Below are positions 19,783 to 28,790 of a DNA stretch of 64,000 nucleotides, in pieces. The translations under genes were made by a program, and so were the position numbers. The first letter of the stretch is position 1. Each line of letters opens with the position of its first letter. The notes under the pieces are model-generated. The model had not been told where the DNA came from. It made no database searches and worked only from the letters and a program-made list of their open reading frames with translations. This DNA is from Thiomicrorhabdus chilensis DSM 12352 (lineage in GTDB: Bacteria > Pseudomonadota > Gammaproteobacteria > Thiomicrospirales > Thiomicrospiraceae), in assembly GCF_000483485.1 (NCBI RefSeq), contig NZ_KI519609.1, positions 169,026 to 233,025 of the forward strand, written 5' to 3'.

Positions 19783-21318
19783 ATGTTAGAGCTTCGTAAA
19801 TCAGATAAACATCAGCAGCCCAAGTCTGTTGGCATGTTGCTTGAGGACGACCGCGTTAGAACCTCAAAAATGATTGCACGCAGTGAAGAAGAGAATCGCG
19901 CTGACGTCAAAAAAATGATGGGCTCTTTGCAGAAACGCTTTTCACATACCGCAGACCTTCCCGAAGAGATTGCCAAAATGGTTGAAGATCAGGTGCAGAT
20001 GCGTACTCGTGACTTGTTCCGTCAAGCCAATTACGATGCCTTAACGCATCTGCCGAACCGTACTTATTTTGGCGAGACATTGGAAACTGTGTTGGAGCGG
20101 GCTAAAGCGGCCGGTTCGGAATTCAGTCTACTGTTTTTGGATTTGGACGGTTTCAAAGCGATTAACGATACCTTGGGTCATCATGCTGGAGATGAGTTAT
20201 TGCAGCATGTGGCGGCGCGTTTGGTTTCGTCGGTTCGTGAAGGGGACATTGTCAGTCGCCGAGGTGGCGACGAATTTGTCATCCTTTTGACAGACCTTTC
20301 CAGCCGTGAAGACATCGTCAATATCTGTAAACGTATTATTAATGAAGTCAGTCGCCCTTATTGGCTGGAACAAAGAGAAGCCAATATCTCCACCAGCATC
20401 GGCGTGGCGCGTTACCCTTTAGACGGTGTGACCCCTTCCGAATTGATGGAGCATTCCGATTCGGCACTGTATGTGTCTAAATCAAGCGGCCGTAAAACCT
20501 TCCGCTTTTATGATGAAGTGATGAGTGTCGTGCCGGCTCAGTCGCATGAATTGCAGGCAGAGTTGTTGGACGCAATTGAACAGGGAGGCATTCAGACCTG
20601 TTTTGAACCCCAAGTTGAGCTGAAGTCCGGCCAGATTGTTGGAGCAAGTTTGACAGCCTGCTGGCATAACGATCATTTGGAAACGCCTTATTTGAATGGC
20701 TGGATGGAGCTGTTGGTAAAGAGTGGCCAATCGCGTTCAGTGGCCAGTTGGTTGTTGGATTCGGCACTGTATTACCTTCAGCAGTGGCAATCCCAGCAAA
20801 GTGAGTTGGTCGTGTCGGTTCCCGTGCTTGACAGCTTGTGGTTGCATGATGATGTGGTGGTCATGCTCGACAGTCGTTTGCAGAGCATGAAACTGGGTCG
20901 TGAACAGTTGCAGTTGGAATTCTCATTGGCTTCATTGCAGAGTGTCGACGGCAAATTGAAGCAGACCTTAATTGCATTGGGTCAGGCCGGTTATCAGATT
21001 ACTTTGACGGAGGTCGGTGCCTATCCTTTGGATTTGGCTCTATTGTCGAGCCTGCAATTGAATGAGATCAAGTTGGACAGAGCCTGGTTGCAGACGTCTA
21101 TGCAATCCAAAAGTGGGCAGGCCTGGTTGCAAGGATTGATTCAAATGGCGAAAAGCCTGGATATTTGTGTGATTGCAAGCGGATTGGATTCGAGCGACCA
21201 GGTTCGTCAGTTACGTGAGTGGGGCTGTTTGATGGGGCAAGGCAAGGTATGGAGCCAGCCGATTGAAGCGCAACGTTTCAATGCCCATTTGATGGCGCGT
21301 TCACGTGTAGGTGTTTGA
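19783..21318 (+). CDS. GGDEF diguanylate cyclase with degenerate C-terminal EAL domain
   Basis: This 511-residue soluble protein has a coiled N-terminus (1-80), a GGDEF domain (~85-245) with the intact RRGGDEF active site and the inhibitory-site motif REGD five residues before it, and an EAL-like domain (~255-505). The EAL domain has lost its catalytic residues: ASL in place of EAL, LEFSL in place of LEITE, and the usual DDFGTGYSS is TEVGAYPLD. It should make but not break c-di-GMP; the EAL part may bind ligand or protein. It is divergent from purT and followed by a strong terminator. No transmembrane segment is visible. Confidence 0.85.
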   Translation: MLELRKSDKHQQPKSVGMLLEDDRVRTSKMIARSEEENRADVKKMMGSLQKRFSHTADLPEEIAKMVEDQVQMRTRDLFRQANYDALTHLPNRTYFGETLETVLERAKAAGSEFSLLFLDLDGFKAINDTLGHHAGDELLQHVAARLVSSVREGDIVSRRGGDEFVILLTDLSSREDIVNICKRIINEVSRPYWLEQREANISTSIGVARYPLDGVTPSELMEHSDSALYVSKSSGRKTFRFYDEVMSVVPAQSHELQAELLDAIEQGGIQTCFEPQVELKSGQIVGASLTACWHNDHLETPYLNGWMELLVKSGQSRSVASWLLDSALYYLQQWQSQQSELVVSVPVLDSLWLHDDVVVMLDSRLQSMKLGREQLQLEFSLASLQSVDGKLKQTLIALGQAGYQITLTEVGAYPLDLALLSSLQLNEIKLDRAWLQTSMQSKSGQAWLQGLIQMAKSLDICVIASGLDSSDQVRQLREWGCLMGQGKVWSQPIEAQRFNAHLMARSRVGV

Positions 21319-21330
21319 AGATTTCCGATG

Positions 21331-21371
21331 AAAAAAACCGCCCTGCCGGGTTTCCGTAGGGCGGTTTTTTT
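21331..21371. terminator. bidirectional intrinsic terminator
   Basis: A-tract plus ACCGCCCT (to 21344) pairs with AGGGCGGT plus T-tract (21358-21371) around a 13-nt loop. It serves the convergent GGDEF gene and mtnN. Confidence 0.92.
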
Positions 21372-21392
21372 ATGGCTCGAATAAAGCTTGGC

Positions 21393-22106
21393 TTAACCCG
21401 ATTTATTCATTTTTTTTAGCTGTTTGAGCATTTCCATAATCACCTTGGCGGAATGGGTGGCCGCCTGTTCCAGGTATTTCTCGAAGGTGACAGCGTTCTC
21501 TTTGCCGGCAATGTCCGATAAAGAGCGGATAATCACAAACGGAGTCTCGAAGGTATGGCAGACTTGGGCGATGGCCGCCGCTTCCATTTCGCAGGCAATC
21601 ATTTCCGGAAAGTTGTTGCGTGTATTGGTGACGTCTTCCGCTTGATGCATGAAGCGGTCTCCAGTGGCGATCAAGCCGTGCATGTGCACCACTTCCTGTA
21701 AGGCATCAATGCTGTTTTGAGCCGCTTTCACCAAGTTTTCGTCAGGCAAGAAGCAAGCCGGCATGCCGGGTACCTGCCCTAAATCATAACCAAAAGGGGT
21801 TACATCGACATCATGATGGCAGACCGAGCTACTGATGACAATGTCGCCGACATTCAGGTCGGTATGAAAGCCGCCGGCCGATCCGGTGTTGATCACATAG
21901 TCCGGATCATACAGCTGCAGCAATAAAGTGCTGCTGATGGCGGCGTTGACCTTACCGATGCCGGAGCGCAACAGCACGACTTCAACATTGCCAATTTGTC
22001 CCAGATAGTATTCAAACCCAGCATGGTGTTGCGTTTGCAGGTAAGTCAATTGGCTGCGAAGAAGGGTGACTTCCTCTTCCATCGCGCCAATAATGGCTAC
22101 TTTCAT
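21393..22106 (-). CDS. mtnN: 5'-methylthioadenosine/S-adenosylhomocysteine nucleosidase
   Basis: This 237-residue enzyme begins [12 protein letters not shown] with the catalytic Glu near residue 11, has NTGSAGGF near 76-83, the purine-site [10 protein letters not shown] near 172-181 and the catalytic Asp in SLSDIAG. It cleaves S-adenosylhomocysteine to S-ribosylhomocysteine, the substrate of LuxS, and recycles methylthioadenosine. Its start overlaps the luxS stop by 4 nt, so the two detoxification steps are translationally coupled. Confidence 0.95.
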   Translation of the reverse strand: MKVAIIGAMEEEVTLLRSQLTYLQTQHHAGFEYYLGQIGNVEVVLLRSGIGKVNAAISSTLLLQLYDPDYVINTGSAGGFHTDLNVGDIVISSSVCHHDVDVTPFGYDLGQVPGMPACFLPDENLVKAAQNSIDALQEVVHMHGLIATGDRFMHQAEDVTNTRNNFPEMIACEMEAAAIAQVCHTFETPFVIIRSLSDIAGKENAVTFEKYLEQAATHSAKVIMEMLKQLKKMNKSG

Positions 22107-22624
22107 AGTTCGTTACCCAGCGCTTGAAGTTTGTCTTTGCTTAGGGCGATATCAGCGTTTTTATTAACGCCAATGCCATGGTCGATAATCTCCTGGGCAA
22201 TGGCTTTGGCCTCTTCCAGCGAATGCATCACAAAAGTACCGCACTGGTATTCATTCAGTTCCGGAATGTCTTCCATACGCTCCACCTTGAGTACGTCTTG
22301 CATTGAAGTCAGCCAGGCCTGAGCAACACGTTCTTCAGAAGGGGTGCCTAGCAGGCTCATGTAAAAACCGGTACGGCAACCCATTGGGCTGATGTCGATG
22401 ATTTCCACGCCATCGCCATTCAGGTGGTTGCGCATGAATCCGGCAAACAGGTGTTCCAGGGTGTGGATTCCTTTTTCGCCCATCATCGACTCGTTGGGCT
22501 TATTGAAACGCAAATCGAAAACGGTGATGGTATCGCCCGATGGTGATTGCATTGTCTTGGCGACACGCACGGCGGGGGCATTCATAATGGTATGGTCAAC
22601 GGTAAAGCTGTCTAATAATGGCAT
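22103..22624 (-). CDS. luxS: S-ribosylhomocysteine lyase
   Basis: This 173-residue enzyme has metal ligands H54 and H58 in HTLEH and C128 in EYQCGT, all at standard LuxS positions. It cleaves S-ribosylhomocysteine to homocysteine and DPD, the precursor of autoinducer-2. Coupling with mtnN makes a complete SAH recycling pair; whether AI-2 is sensed cannot be told here. A lipoprotein gene ends 16 bp downstream of its start side on the same strand. A CAGGCCTG copy is at 22314-22321. Confidence 0.96.
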   Translation of the reverse strand: MPLLDSFTVDHTIMNAPAVRVAKTMQSPSGDTITVFDLRFNKPNESMMGEKGIHTLEHLFAGFMRNHLNGDGVEIIDISPMGCRTGFYMSLLGTPSEERVAQAWLTSMQDVLKVERMEDIPELNEYQCGTFVMHSLEEAKAIAQEIIDHGIGVNKNADIALSKDKLQALGNEL

Positions 22625-22640
22625 GAGTAAAATCCTGTGG

Positions 22641-23090
22641 TTAAATCGAATTGGATGAATCGTCCGGGGTCAGTTCTTTTTTGAGTAACCAGCCCTTGTC
22701 GGTTTTGATGAAAAGGTAATCTTTCTTAAATTCAAGTTCATCCCCGGTCTGAAATTCCGGCATGGTCATTTTCAGCAATCCAAGGTTCACCGTTTGGCTC
22801 ATTTTTTCAAAAGCCGTTAAGCTGCTGTCTTCCATGATCTGTCGGGCATATTCGTCCACACTGCGCTCGGCGCGTGCCTTGATAGTCATTTCGGCGACAT
22901 AGTGGGTGTCGTTTTGTTTATAGCCGTTGTCTTTTTGGACTTGTGTGGCTGTAAACAGGCCGACATACTGCTGGTTGAACTGCTGTTCGGACATGTTTTG
23001 AATGGCCTCGTCCGTGGGCTGGTTAATACCAAAGCAACCGGATAGCAGGAGCATGGTCGCTGCCAGAAAACCTAATAAAGAATAACGCAT
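22641..23090 (-). CDS. small lipoprotein of unknown function
   Basis: This 149-residue protein has a type II signal peptide with lipobox LLSG-C19 ([20 protein letters not shown]). The mature part has alternating charged stretches and aromatic strands ([17 protein letters not shown] near the end), resembling small NTF2-like or DUF lipoproteins, but no family is recognised. ATG 23090 is chosen because it starts the signal peptide and has GGAG upstream; an upstream in-frame start would add 27 unlikely residues. It lies 16 bp ahead of luxS on the same strand, so it may be cotranscribed with luxS-mtnN. Confidence 0.7.
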   Translation of the reverse strand: MRYSLLGFLAATMLLLSGCFGINQPTDEAIQNMSEQQFNQQYVGLFTATQVQKDNGYKQNDTHYVAEMTIKARAERSVDEYARQIMEDSSLTAFEKMSQTVNLGLLKMTMPEFQTGDELEFKKDYLFIKTDKGWLLKKELTPDDSSNSI

Positions 23091-23324
23091 AACCACTTCT
23101 CCGCTTGGCGCGATGGATAAAAAATAGGAGTTAAAGGATACCATATTCCAGTTTGTTTCGTGAAAGTGCAAGTTGCTCAGAGGATAGAAAGCGGGTTGAT
23201 GTTGACGGTGGGTAAAAGAGGTGAAGGCAACTTAAGGAAGGGGAGTTTCAGCCTAATCAATCACCTTAGGCTGAAGTCCAAACACAAGTTTGCACAAGTC
23301 TTTGTGTGGTTTTTTGGTAACTTT

Positions 23325-25778
23325 TTAGGTTAACGATTTTAATTCCGATACTTTGAAAAATGCCATGGCCTCTTTCATGGTATGTGATTCATTCAGCATC
23401 TGTGTTGAAGCTGAAGAGGTCTCTTCTGCAAGTGCCGCGTTTTGTTGAGTGATTTCATCAATATTGGCAATTGCCGCGTTCACTTGTTCAATGCCCTGTT
23501 GTTGTTCCATGGAGCCTTTGGCAATCTGTTCGATCATATTGCTCACTTCGTAAATGGCTTGGTTGATCTCATCTAAGGAGCGACTGGTCTCTTCTACTTG
23601 TTTTTCACCCGCTTCAACTTGAGTCACGCTGTTTTCAATTAAAGTCTTAATGGTACTGGCGGCTTCAGCCGATTTTTGCGCCAGGTTGCGAACCTCCCCG
23701 GCTACGACCGCAAATCCACGCCCGTGCTCTCCGGCCCTGGCGGCCTCTACCGCTGCGTTGAGTGCAAGCAGATTGGTTTGGAAGGCGATGCTGTCGATCA
23801 AAGAGGTGATTTCTGAAATCTCATGGCTGGATTGAGTGATTTGAGACATGGAATCCTGGGCGCGTTGCACAACTTCCATACTTTTTTGCGATTTTTCGCG
23901 AGCGGCGTGCGACATCTGATTGGCATCCTGGGCCGATTCCGTATTGGAACGGATGGTGGCGGTGATTTCTTCGAGTGCGCTGGCGGTTTCTTCCAGGCTG
24001 GCTGCTTGTTGTTGAGTTCTATCCGACAAGCTGTCGCTGCCTTCATTGACTTGGGTGATCATCAGAGAGACCGACTTGGTCGATGCTTGAAGATGTGTGA
24101 CGGTTTTGGACAGGCCTGTTATGGCACGGTTTACGTTTGCTGTGAGTTCGGCGAAACGGCCTTGGTAGTCTCCGCTGATTTGCACGTTTAAGTTGCCTTC
24201 TGCCTGTGCCTGGGTCACGCGACTGATATCATCGATGGAGTCTGCAATGACATCGATGGTCGTGTTGATGGCCTGTTTCATCTCGTTTAACTGCCCCGGC
24301 AACTCGACGGCGATACGGTTTTCAAGTTGACCTTGGCTGACGGCTTGCATGACCTTGTTGGTTTCGCTGACAAATTCGTTAAGTAAGGTCACCGTTCGGT
24401 TTACCGAATCGGCGGCACCTGCGAACTCCCCTTTTAGTTCCAGTTGGATTTGTTGAGAAAAGTCCCCGGAAGAGAGCGAGCGGTTGACCTGATTCAGTTC
24501 CTTGAAGATCGCATTGATTTGGTTGACTGTATGATTGATGTTGCCCTTCATGTCATCGAAATCACCTACAAGATCGGTTTGCACCTGTTGATCAAAGTTA
24601 CCATTTGCCAGGTTACCCATCACGGATTTAATCTCTTCGATCGCTTGGTGTTGAAGGCTTAACATATCGTCAAAGGCGCGTGCCATTTGACCTATTTCAT
24701 CGGTCGATGTGATATTGGCTCTTTGCGAGAAGTCGCCTTTTTTATGGACATCAATAATGGTGTTTTTAAGATGCTCAATCGGGGTATTAACTTTTCTGGC
24801 AATATAAATCACGATAAAACTTGAAAATATCAGGCTGGCTAGGGTGGCGGCAGAGGTGCTGTTAATCAACAAGTCAGCACTGTCCTGGATCTGCTGGGTA
24901 TCTCGTCGGGTTCCGCTCCATACCGTTTCCTGCAGGCGCTGTGACCCATCGATTAATTGGGTTGTGATGTCAACCAGGGCGACGTCGGTCAGGGAGGTCA
25001 GGGATTTTAAATCCATTTTAAGTCTAAAAAGCGCACGGTTGATCTTATTGGTTGCGATAAATACCGCTTTGATCAACTCTTTTTCGCCTGAGTGGAGAAA
25101 TTGGTTGGTCTGCATCAATTTGATGGCTGCTTTAAGATCGTTGATTTCTAAACTTAAACGCTCAAAGTCGTTTTTGTCGCGGGAATTGAAGTAGCGCAAG
25201 GTGTATTGCTGGACGATGTTTAAGGTCTGGATTGCATAGGAAGTCTGTTCATCCAGGGTTTCATCGGTGTTGGTTTGGCTGATAAGTTCGAGTTTCATCA
25301 GTGCATCCGGCGCTAAGTCTTTGGTGATCGCATTGAGTTTGTCTAAAGCATTTGTGGCTTTGGGAAGTATTTTGTTAATGGCCAGACCAAAATAGGTTTG
25401 GTTGGCTTCTTCAATGGAGGTGAGAAGTTCAGATTCCTGTTCGCCCAGCGGGTAAAGTTTGAGCTCTTCCTGCAACCAATGCGCACGCTCTCTTAGTAGT
25501 TTAAGCTCTTTCGCAAAGCGCTCATCGTAGGTCAAGAGGTAACGGTTAATCAGTATCTGCGCTTGTTGGGTGTTTTTCACCAGGTTTGTGGAAAGACTGG
25601 CGACAGGGATGGACGTCTCCTTTACCGTATCCGATGCATCCAGGATTTTGCTTGAATTGAAGTAGGTGATCCCTCCGATGACCAGCATCATCGCAATGAT
25701 CATAAATGGCCCGATGGACAGTTTTGTAGACATTTTTAGATTGGAAATGATTCCTGTAAACTTCTTGGTTTCAGACAT
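23325..25778 (-). CDS. methyl-accepting chemotaxis protein with poly-HAMP array
   Basis: This 817-residue chemoreceptor has TM1 (~20-42), a helical periplasmic domain (~45-305), TM2 (~308-330), then a HAMP ([12 protein letters not shown]) and four further HAMP-like repeats up to about residue 555, recognisable by GNFDQQV, GDFSQQI, GQLENRI and GNLNVQI. The signalling hairpin contains [20 protein letters not shown]. No CheR-tethering pentapeptide is seen. It lies 11 bp after the periplasmic repeat protein gene, its likely partner. A CAGGCCTG copy is at 24111-24118. The ligand is unknown. Confidence 0.92.
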   Translation of the reverse strand: MSETKKFTGIISNLKMSTKLSIGPFMIIAMMLVIGGITYFNSSKILDASDTVKETSIPVASLSTNLVKNTQQAQILINRYLLTYDERFAKELKLLRERAHWLQEELKLYPLGEQESELLTSIEEANQTYFGLAINKILPKATNALDKLNAITKDLAPDALMKLELISQTNTDETLDEQTSYAIQTLNIVQQYTLRYFNSRDKNDFERLSLEINDLKAAIKLMQTNQFLHSGEKELIKAVFIATNKINRALFRLKMDLKSLTSLTDVALVDITTQLIDGSQRLQETVWSGTRRDTQQIQDSADLLINSTSAATLASLIFSSFIVIYIARKVNTPIEHLKNTIIDVHKKGDFSQRANITSTDEIGQMARAFDDMLSLQHQAIEEIKSVMGNLANGNFDQQVQTDLVGDFDDMKGNINHTVNQINAIFKELNQVNRSLSSGDFSQQIQLELKGEFAGAADSVNRTVTLLNEFVSETNKVMQAVSQGQLENRIAVELPGQLNEMKQAINTTIDVIADSIDDISRVTQAQAEGNLNVQISGDYQGRFAELTANVNRAITGLSKTVTHLQASTKSVSLMITQVNEGSDSLSDRTQQQAASLEETASALEEITATIRSNTESAQDANQMSHAAREKSQKSMEVVQRAQDSMSQITQSSHEISEITSLIDSIAFQTNLLALNAAVEAARAGEHGRGFAVVAGEVRNLAQKSAEAASTIKTLIENSVTQVEAGEKQVEETSRSLDEINQAIYEVSNMIEQIAKGSMEQQQGIEQVNAAIANIDEITQQNAALAEETSSASTQMLNESHTMKEAMAFFKVSELKSLT

Positions 25779-25789
25779 GATTAAATTCC

Positions 25790-26680
25790 TTATTCTGCCA
25801 AGGCATCGATTTTACGGCCAACTTGTACCATCAGCTGATTCACTTCATAGGGCTGTTTGCCTTGCATCAGCCTAGGGTTTGGTGCAGGGTCGGTCATTCC
25901 AAGCTTGACTTTAATACGTACCAGTTCGGCCAGGATATTGTTGGTCATGTCATAAACTTGGGTGGGGGTGATTTTTTCGCTAGGGAAGTCTGCAGCACGC
26001 ACGGCAGGCATGCCGAGTTTGCGTTGTAATTTGGCCAATTTGTATAGATTCATAAACCCTTGAATGGTTGAGTCATAGGGCGTGGCGTTTTTGTCTAAAG
26101 GGATGGCCCGGTCGACAAATTCGACTTGCATGGCCTTTGCAATCAGGTCAATTTCGCCATTGATAATCTGACTGTTGCGAAATACCTGATTGGGATCGAT
26201 CGGCTCAATTAATCCGTCCATTGCCATGGAGGCAGCCATCAGTTTTTCATAGGAGTTGGCGGGTGTTTTATTGTTTGCCGTTGTTGCGGGAGAGAAGTCC
26301 ACGCCCTTGGCCTGTATGACTTTGGAAACCTCGAGGTTAAGTTCCTTTACCAGTTTGAATGCTTCAGAAACCGTAATTTCCTTCAGGGGAATAGTTTTCG
26401 GTGTTGCACTGGTGATGCCGTATTTGCTTTGAAGTTGAATGATCTTGTCGTTCAACTCAATCGCTTTGGCGTAAACGTGAACCGGTCTTTTGTCGGTTTG
26501 CAGTGAGGGGTGGTTCGGCGTGACGTCAATTTTCTCATGTTCGCGCAGAGCCATAATTTGCTTATAGATATTATCAGCTTGTTGAAACACCTCATTGGGG
26601 GTCGGGTTTGCCGATCCAAAGCTTGGGAGTAGGAGGCTTGTAGCGATTAGCCAGATCGAAAGACGTGCGCCTAGATTCAT
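25790..26680 (-). CDS. secreted helical-repeat protein, putative chemoreceptor partner
   Basis: This 296-residue protein has a signal peptide (cleavage near A24, GSA-NP). The rest shows a degenerate repeat of about 25 residues, Pro-x-x-Val-Phe/Tyr followed by an amphipathic helix: about 27-49, 65-89, 103-127, 162-186, 238-262 and 276-296 (for example [20 protein letters not shown] and [19 protein letters not shown]). No known family is recognised. It is directly upstream of a chemoreceptor gene (11-bp gap), suggesting a periplasmic ligand-binding partner, which is inference. SD AAAGG precedes the ATG and a sigma54-like promoter lies 45-60 bp upstream. Confidence 0.75.
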   Translation of the reverse strand: MNLGARLSIWLIATSLLLPSFGSANPTPNEVFQQADNIYKQIMALREHEKIDVTPNHPSLQTDKRPVHVYAKAIELNDKIIQLQSKYGITSATPKTIPLKEITVSEAFKLVKELNLEVSKVIQAKGVDFSPATTANNKTPANSYEKLMAASMAMDGLIEPIDPNQVFRNSQIINGEIDLIAKAMQVEFVDRAIPLDKNATPYDSTIQGFMNLYKLAKLQRKLGMPAVRAADFPSEKITPTQVYDMTNNILAELVRIKVKLGMTDPAPNPRLMQGKQPYEVNQLMVQVGRKIDALAE

Positions 26681-26723
26681 AATGAAACCTTTTGTATCAA
26701 AATAATGCTTATTGCGATAAAAA

Positions 26724-26738
26724 GCATTTATAGTGCCA
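26724..26738 (-). promoter_or_regulatory. candidate sigma54 promoter for the chemoreceptor operon
   Basis: On the minus strand TGGCAC and ATGC place the invariant GG and GC exactly ten bases apart, as in -24/-12 promoters (consensus TGGCAC-N5-TTGC, one mismatch in the core). Transcription would start near 26712, 32 nt before the start codon. Confidence 0.4.
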
Positions 26739-27068
26739 TTTGATAGAATGTTTTTGTATGAATGGGGTGTGTCTGAGTGTTTTATGAAATGAGTAATGGT
26801 GCTATCTATATGTATTATAAGTATTAATGGTTTTAATCTATTTGGGGTGAGGTGTATTATCTTTTTTGAAATTCGTAATACCGAAGGCCATTCTTATTTA
26901 AGGCAATCAAAAAGAATTGTGTTGATATTGTGCGGATGCACTATTTTAGTAACAGCTTTAAGTCCGAGTTCAAAGAAGTGGCTGAGAGTGATGGGTTGGG
27001 CGTTGAAGATGCTTGCCTTCAGGATGAAAACAGCATCTGTTTGTTTGTAGTAAGTCTGGATTTGGGCA
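26739..27068. other. AT-rich 330-bp intergenic region, no supported gene
   Basis: This lies between the secreted repeat protein promoter and the tRNA terminator. Two short plus-strand frames (around 26796-27112) have no ribosome binding site, no recognisable domain and run into the terminator hairpin, so they are not called. Nothing else is recognised. Confidence 0.5.
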
Positions 27069-27069
27069 T

Positions 27070-27096
27070 AAAAAAAGCCAGCATAAAGCTGGCTTT
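27070..27096 (-). terminator. tRNA operon terminator
   Basis: AAAGCCAGC and GCTGGCTTT flank a 5-nt loop (27074-27096). On the minus strand it is followed by a T-tract, 32 bp after the CCA end of tRNA-Leu. Confidence 0.9.
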
Positions 27097-27127
27097 AGAG
27101 TCATGTGAATGATCATCACATTAAATA

Positions 27128-27211
<84 letters not shown>

Positions 27212-27251
27212 GTATCTTTAAAGCCGTTATGTTAACCACTTCAAGAATTAA

Positions 27252-27327
27252 TGGTGGCCTGACCTGGAATCGAACCAGGGACACAGGGATTTTCAATCCC
27301 TTGCTCTACCGACTGAGCTATCAGGCC
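27252..27327 (-). tRNA. tRNA-Phe (anticodon GAA)
   Basis: This 76-nt tRNA has acceptor stem GGCCTGA / TCAGGCC, D-arm TAGCTCAGTCGGTAGAGC, anticodon loop TTGAAAA (GAA) and T-arm GGTTCGATTCC. CCA is encoded at 27252-27254. It is the first gene of the two-tRNA unit, 18 bp downstream of a perfect -10 box. Confidence 0.97.
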
Positions 27328-27344
27328 TAAATTTGATTTGGCGT

Positions 27345-27373
27345 ATTATAGAGAGGGGCTTAGGGCCTGTCAA
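27345..27373 (-). promoter_or_regulatory. consensus sigma70 promoter of the tRNA-Phe/tRNA-Leu unit
   Basis: On the minus strand a perfect TTGACA (27368-27373) and a perfect TATAAT (27345-27350) are separated by 17 bp. The bases after the -10 are ACGCC, a GC-rich discriminator typical of growth-rate and stringently controlled stable RNA promoters. Confidence 0.93.
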
Positions 27374-27466
27374 ATTTAATTTAAAGAAATTGTGAGAATT
27401 TTTGTTGCTTTTGTTAAAGGTGAATCCCGCTTATTTTGGCGGTTCTTCAAATGGGATTCTGGACTT

Positions 27467-27685
27467 TTAGGTTAAATGTTCCAGGATATCCTTGATTTGT
27501 AAACGGCAACAGCCGTTGCCGTCTGAGGCGTAGGTCTTGGCGCGTACTTTTTCCAAGGTGTCGGCACCTTCTGCAATGGCGTTGATCACAGTCATTTTTG
27601 GAACCTCATTGCAGACGCATAAGTTGCGGTCCAAGTTTCGTTTGAGAATTTCCGGTAATTTGTCCAGTGTGTTTTGTTGAGTCAT
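27467..27685 (-). CDS. BFD-like [2Fe-2S] protein
   Basis: This 72-residue protein has the BFD-type cysteine pattern: C23-x-C25 (NLCVCNEVPK) and a later CC pair in DGNGCCRLQI, about 33 residues apart. Family members (Bfd, and the central domain of NifU and nitrite reductases) carry a [2Fe-2S] cluster; Bfd reduces ferric iron in bacterioferritin for release. The C-terminal adjacent Cys pair is closer than the usual C-x2-C, so cluster binding should be checked. It is a single-gene unit on the minus strand near the tRNAs. Confidence 0.7.
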   Translation of the reverse strand: MTQQNTLDKLPEILKRNLDRNLCVCNEVPKMTVINAIAEGADTLEKVRAKTYASDGNGCCRLQIKDILEHLT

Positions 27686-27907
27686 GGCAGTTCTTTGGAA
27701 GGTTCGTTTCCCTATTTTATCGCATTGATCAAAAGATTGGCATGATTTGGGGAAGAACGGTTATCGATTTAAGGCATTGTATTCAGTCGATTTAAGATAA
27801 TTTAACCTAGTTTTAATGCGGAGATTCTATGATATGATGCTGAATGATTAATTTCTGTTTTAATGTCACTCCTAAGCTGTTGGCGTGACCAGAAGGTTTT
27901 TACAGGT

Positions 27908-28789
27908 ATGTTGAAAAAACTGGCGTTGTTTTTAAGTGCACTCTTGTTGCTTTCGGCCTGTTCGCAGGGTGATTATGCGAAGCTTAAGATTTCTGCGACA
28001 ACCTGGGTGGGCTATTCTCCGCTTTTTTATGCTAAGGAGAAAGGCTGGCTGGACGGCTTGAATATCAAGTTGCTTCATGTGGTGTCGCTCAGTGAAAACA
28101 TGTATCTGTTCCAAGTCGGTAATGCCGATGCTTATGTCGGGACTCAATATGAATACAGTTTATTGAGCGAGACAGATCCGACCTTGATGCCGGTGATGAT
28201 GTTTGACCGATCTTACGGCGGAGACATCATCATGAGCAATGTCTCCCTGGAAGAGTTGAGGTTCACTACCGAGCCGATTGATGCCTATTTGGAGATGGAT
28301 TCCATTAACAACACCTTATTGGCTGATTTTCTCTCTCATTATGGTCTGCAAGACAAAAAACTCAATTACATCAATCAGGATCAGGCCAATCTATCGGGCT
28401 TAAAGGCCAAAGCCCTTTCCCGTCCGAGTTTGTTGATTACCTATACCCCTTATAATATTCAATTGGCCAAGCAGGGATTCAAGGAAATTGCCTCCACCAA
28501 GGATGGATTGGGTCTGTTGGTGGTGGATGCCCTGTTCACCCGGGAGGCGACTTTACATCAGCATCGTCAACAGTTCGAGGGATTGAAACAATTGGTGGAT
28601 GACGCGACAGAGGTCCTTCAACGAGACCCTCATGAGTTTTATGAAACCGTGAAGCCTTATATGCTCGGACTCAGTTATGAGGAGTTTTTACGTTCATTGG
28701 ACGACATTATTTGGATTAATAAACAGATTTCTACCGATCTAAGAATTCGCATGCAGCAAGCCGACTTTCCAATAAGGGGGTTGATTTAG
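27908..28789 (+). CDS. substrate-binding lipoprotein (NMT1/THI5-like, ABC-type) without transporter
   Basis: This 293-residue periplasmic-binding-protein-like lipoprotein has a type II signal with C18 (LLLLSAC) and a type-2 SBP fold suggested by TTWVGYSPLFYAKEKGWLDGL, as in nitrate/taurine/thiamine-precursor binding proteins. ATG 27908 gives the proper signal peptide; a start 45 bp upstream would not. No ABC permease or ATPase is adjacent. Instead, after 1 bp, comes a membrane GGDEF-EAL enzyme, so the pair probably forms a sensor in which ligand binding tunes c-di-GMP. That role is inference. Confidence 0.82.
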   Translation: MLKKLALFLSALLLLSACSQGDYAKLKISATTWVGYSPLFYAKEKGWLDGLNIKLLHVVSLSENMYLFQVGNADAYVGTQYEYSLLSETDPTLMPVMMFDRSYGGDIIMSNVSLEELRFTTEPIDAYLEMDSINNTLLADFLSHYGLQDKKLNYINQDQANLSGLKAKALSRPSLLITYTPYNIQLAKQGFKEIASTKDGLGLLVVDALFTREATLHQHRQQFEGLKQLVDDATEVLQRDPHEFYETVKPYMLGLSYEEFLRSLDDIIWINKQISTDLRIRMQQADFPIRGLI

Positions 28790-28790
28790 T

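Noticed and set aside
26796-27112. Two short plus-strand open frames before the tRNA terminator
   Set aside because: No ribosome binding site, no recognisable domain, AT-rich composition and overlap with the terminator hairpin.
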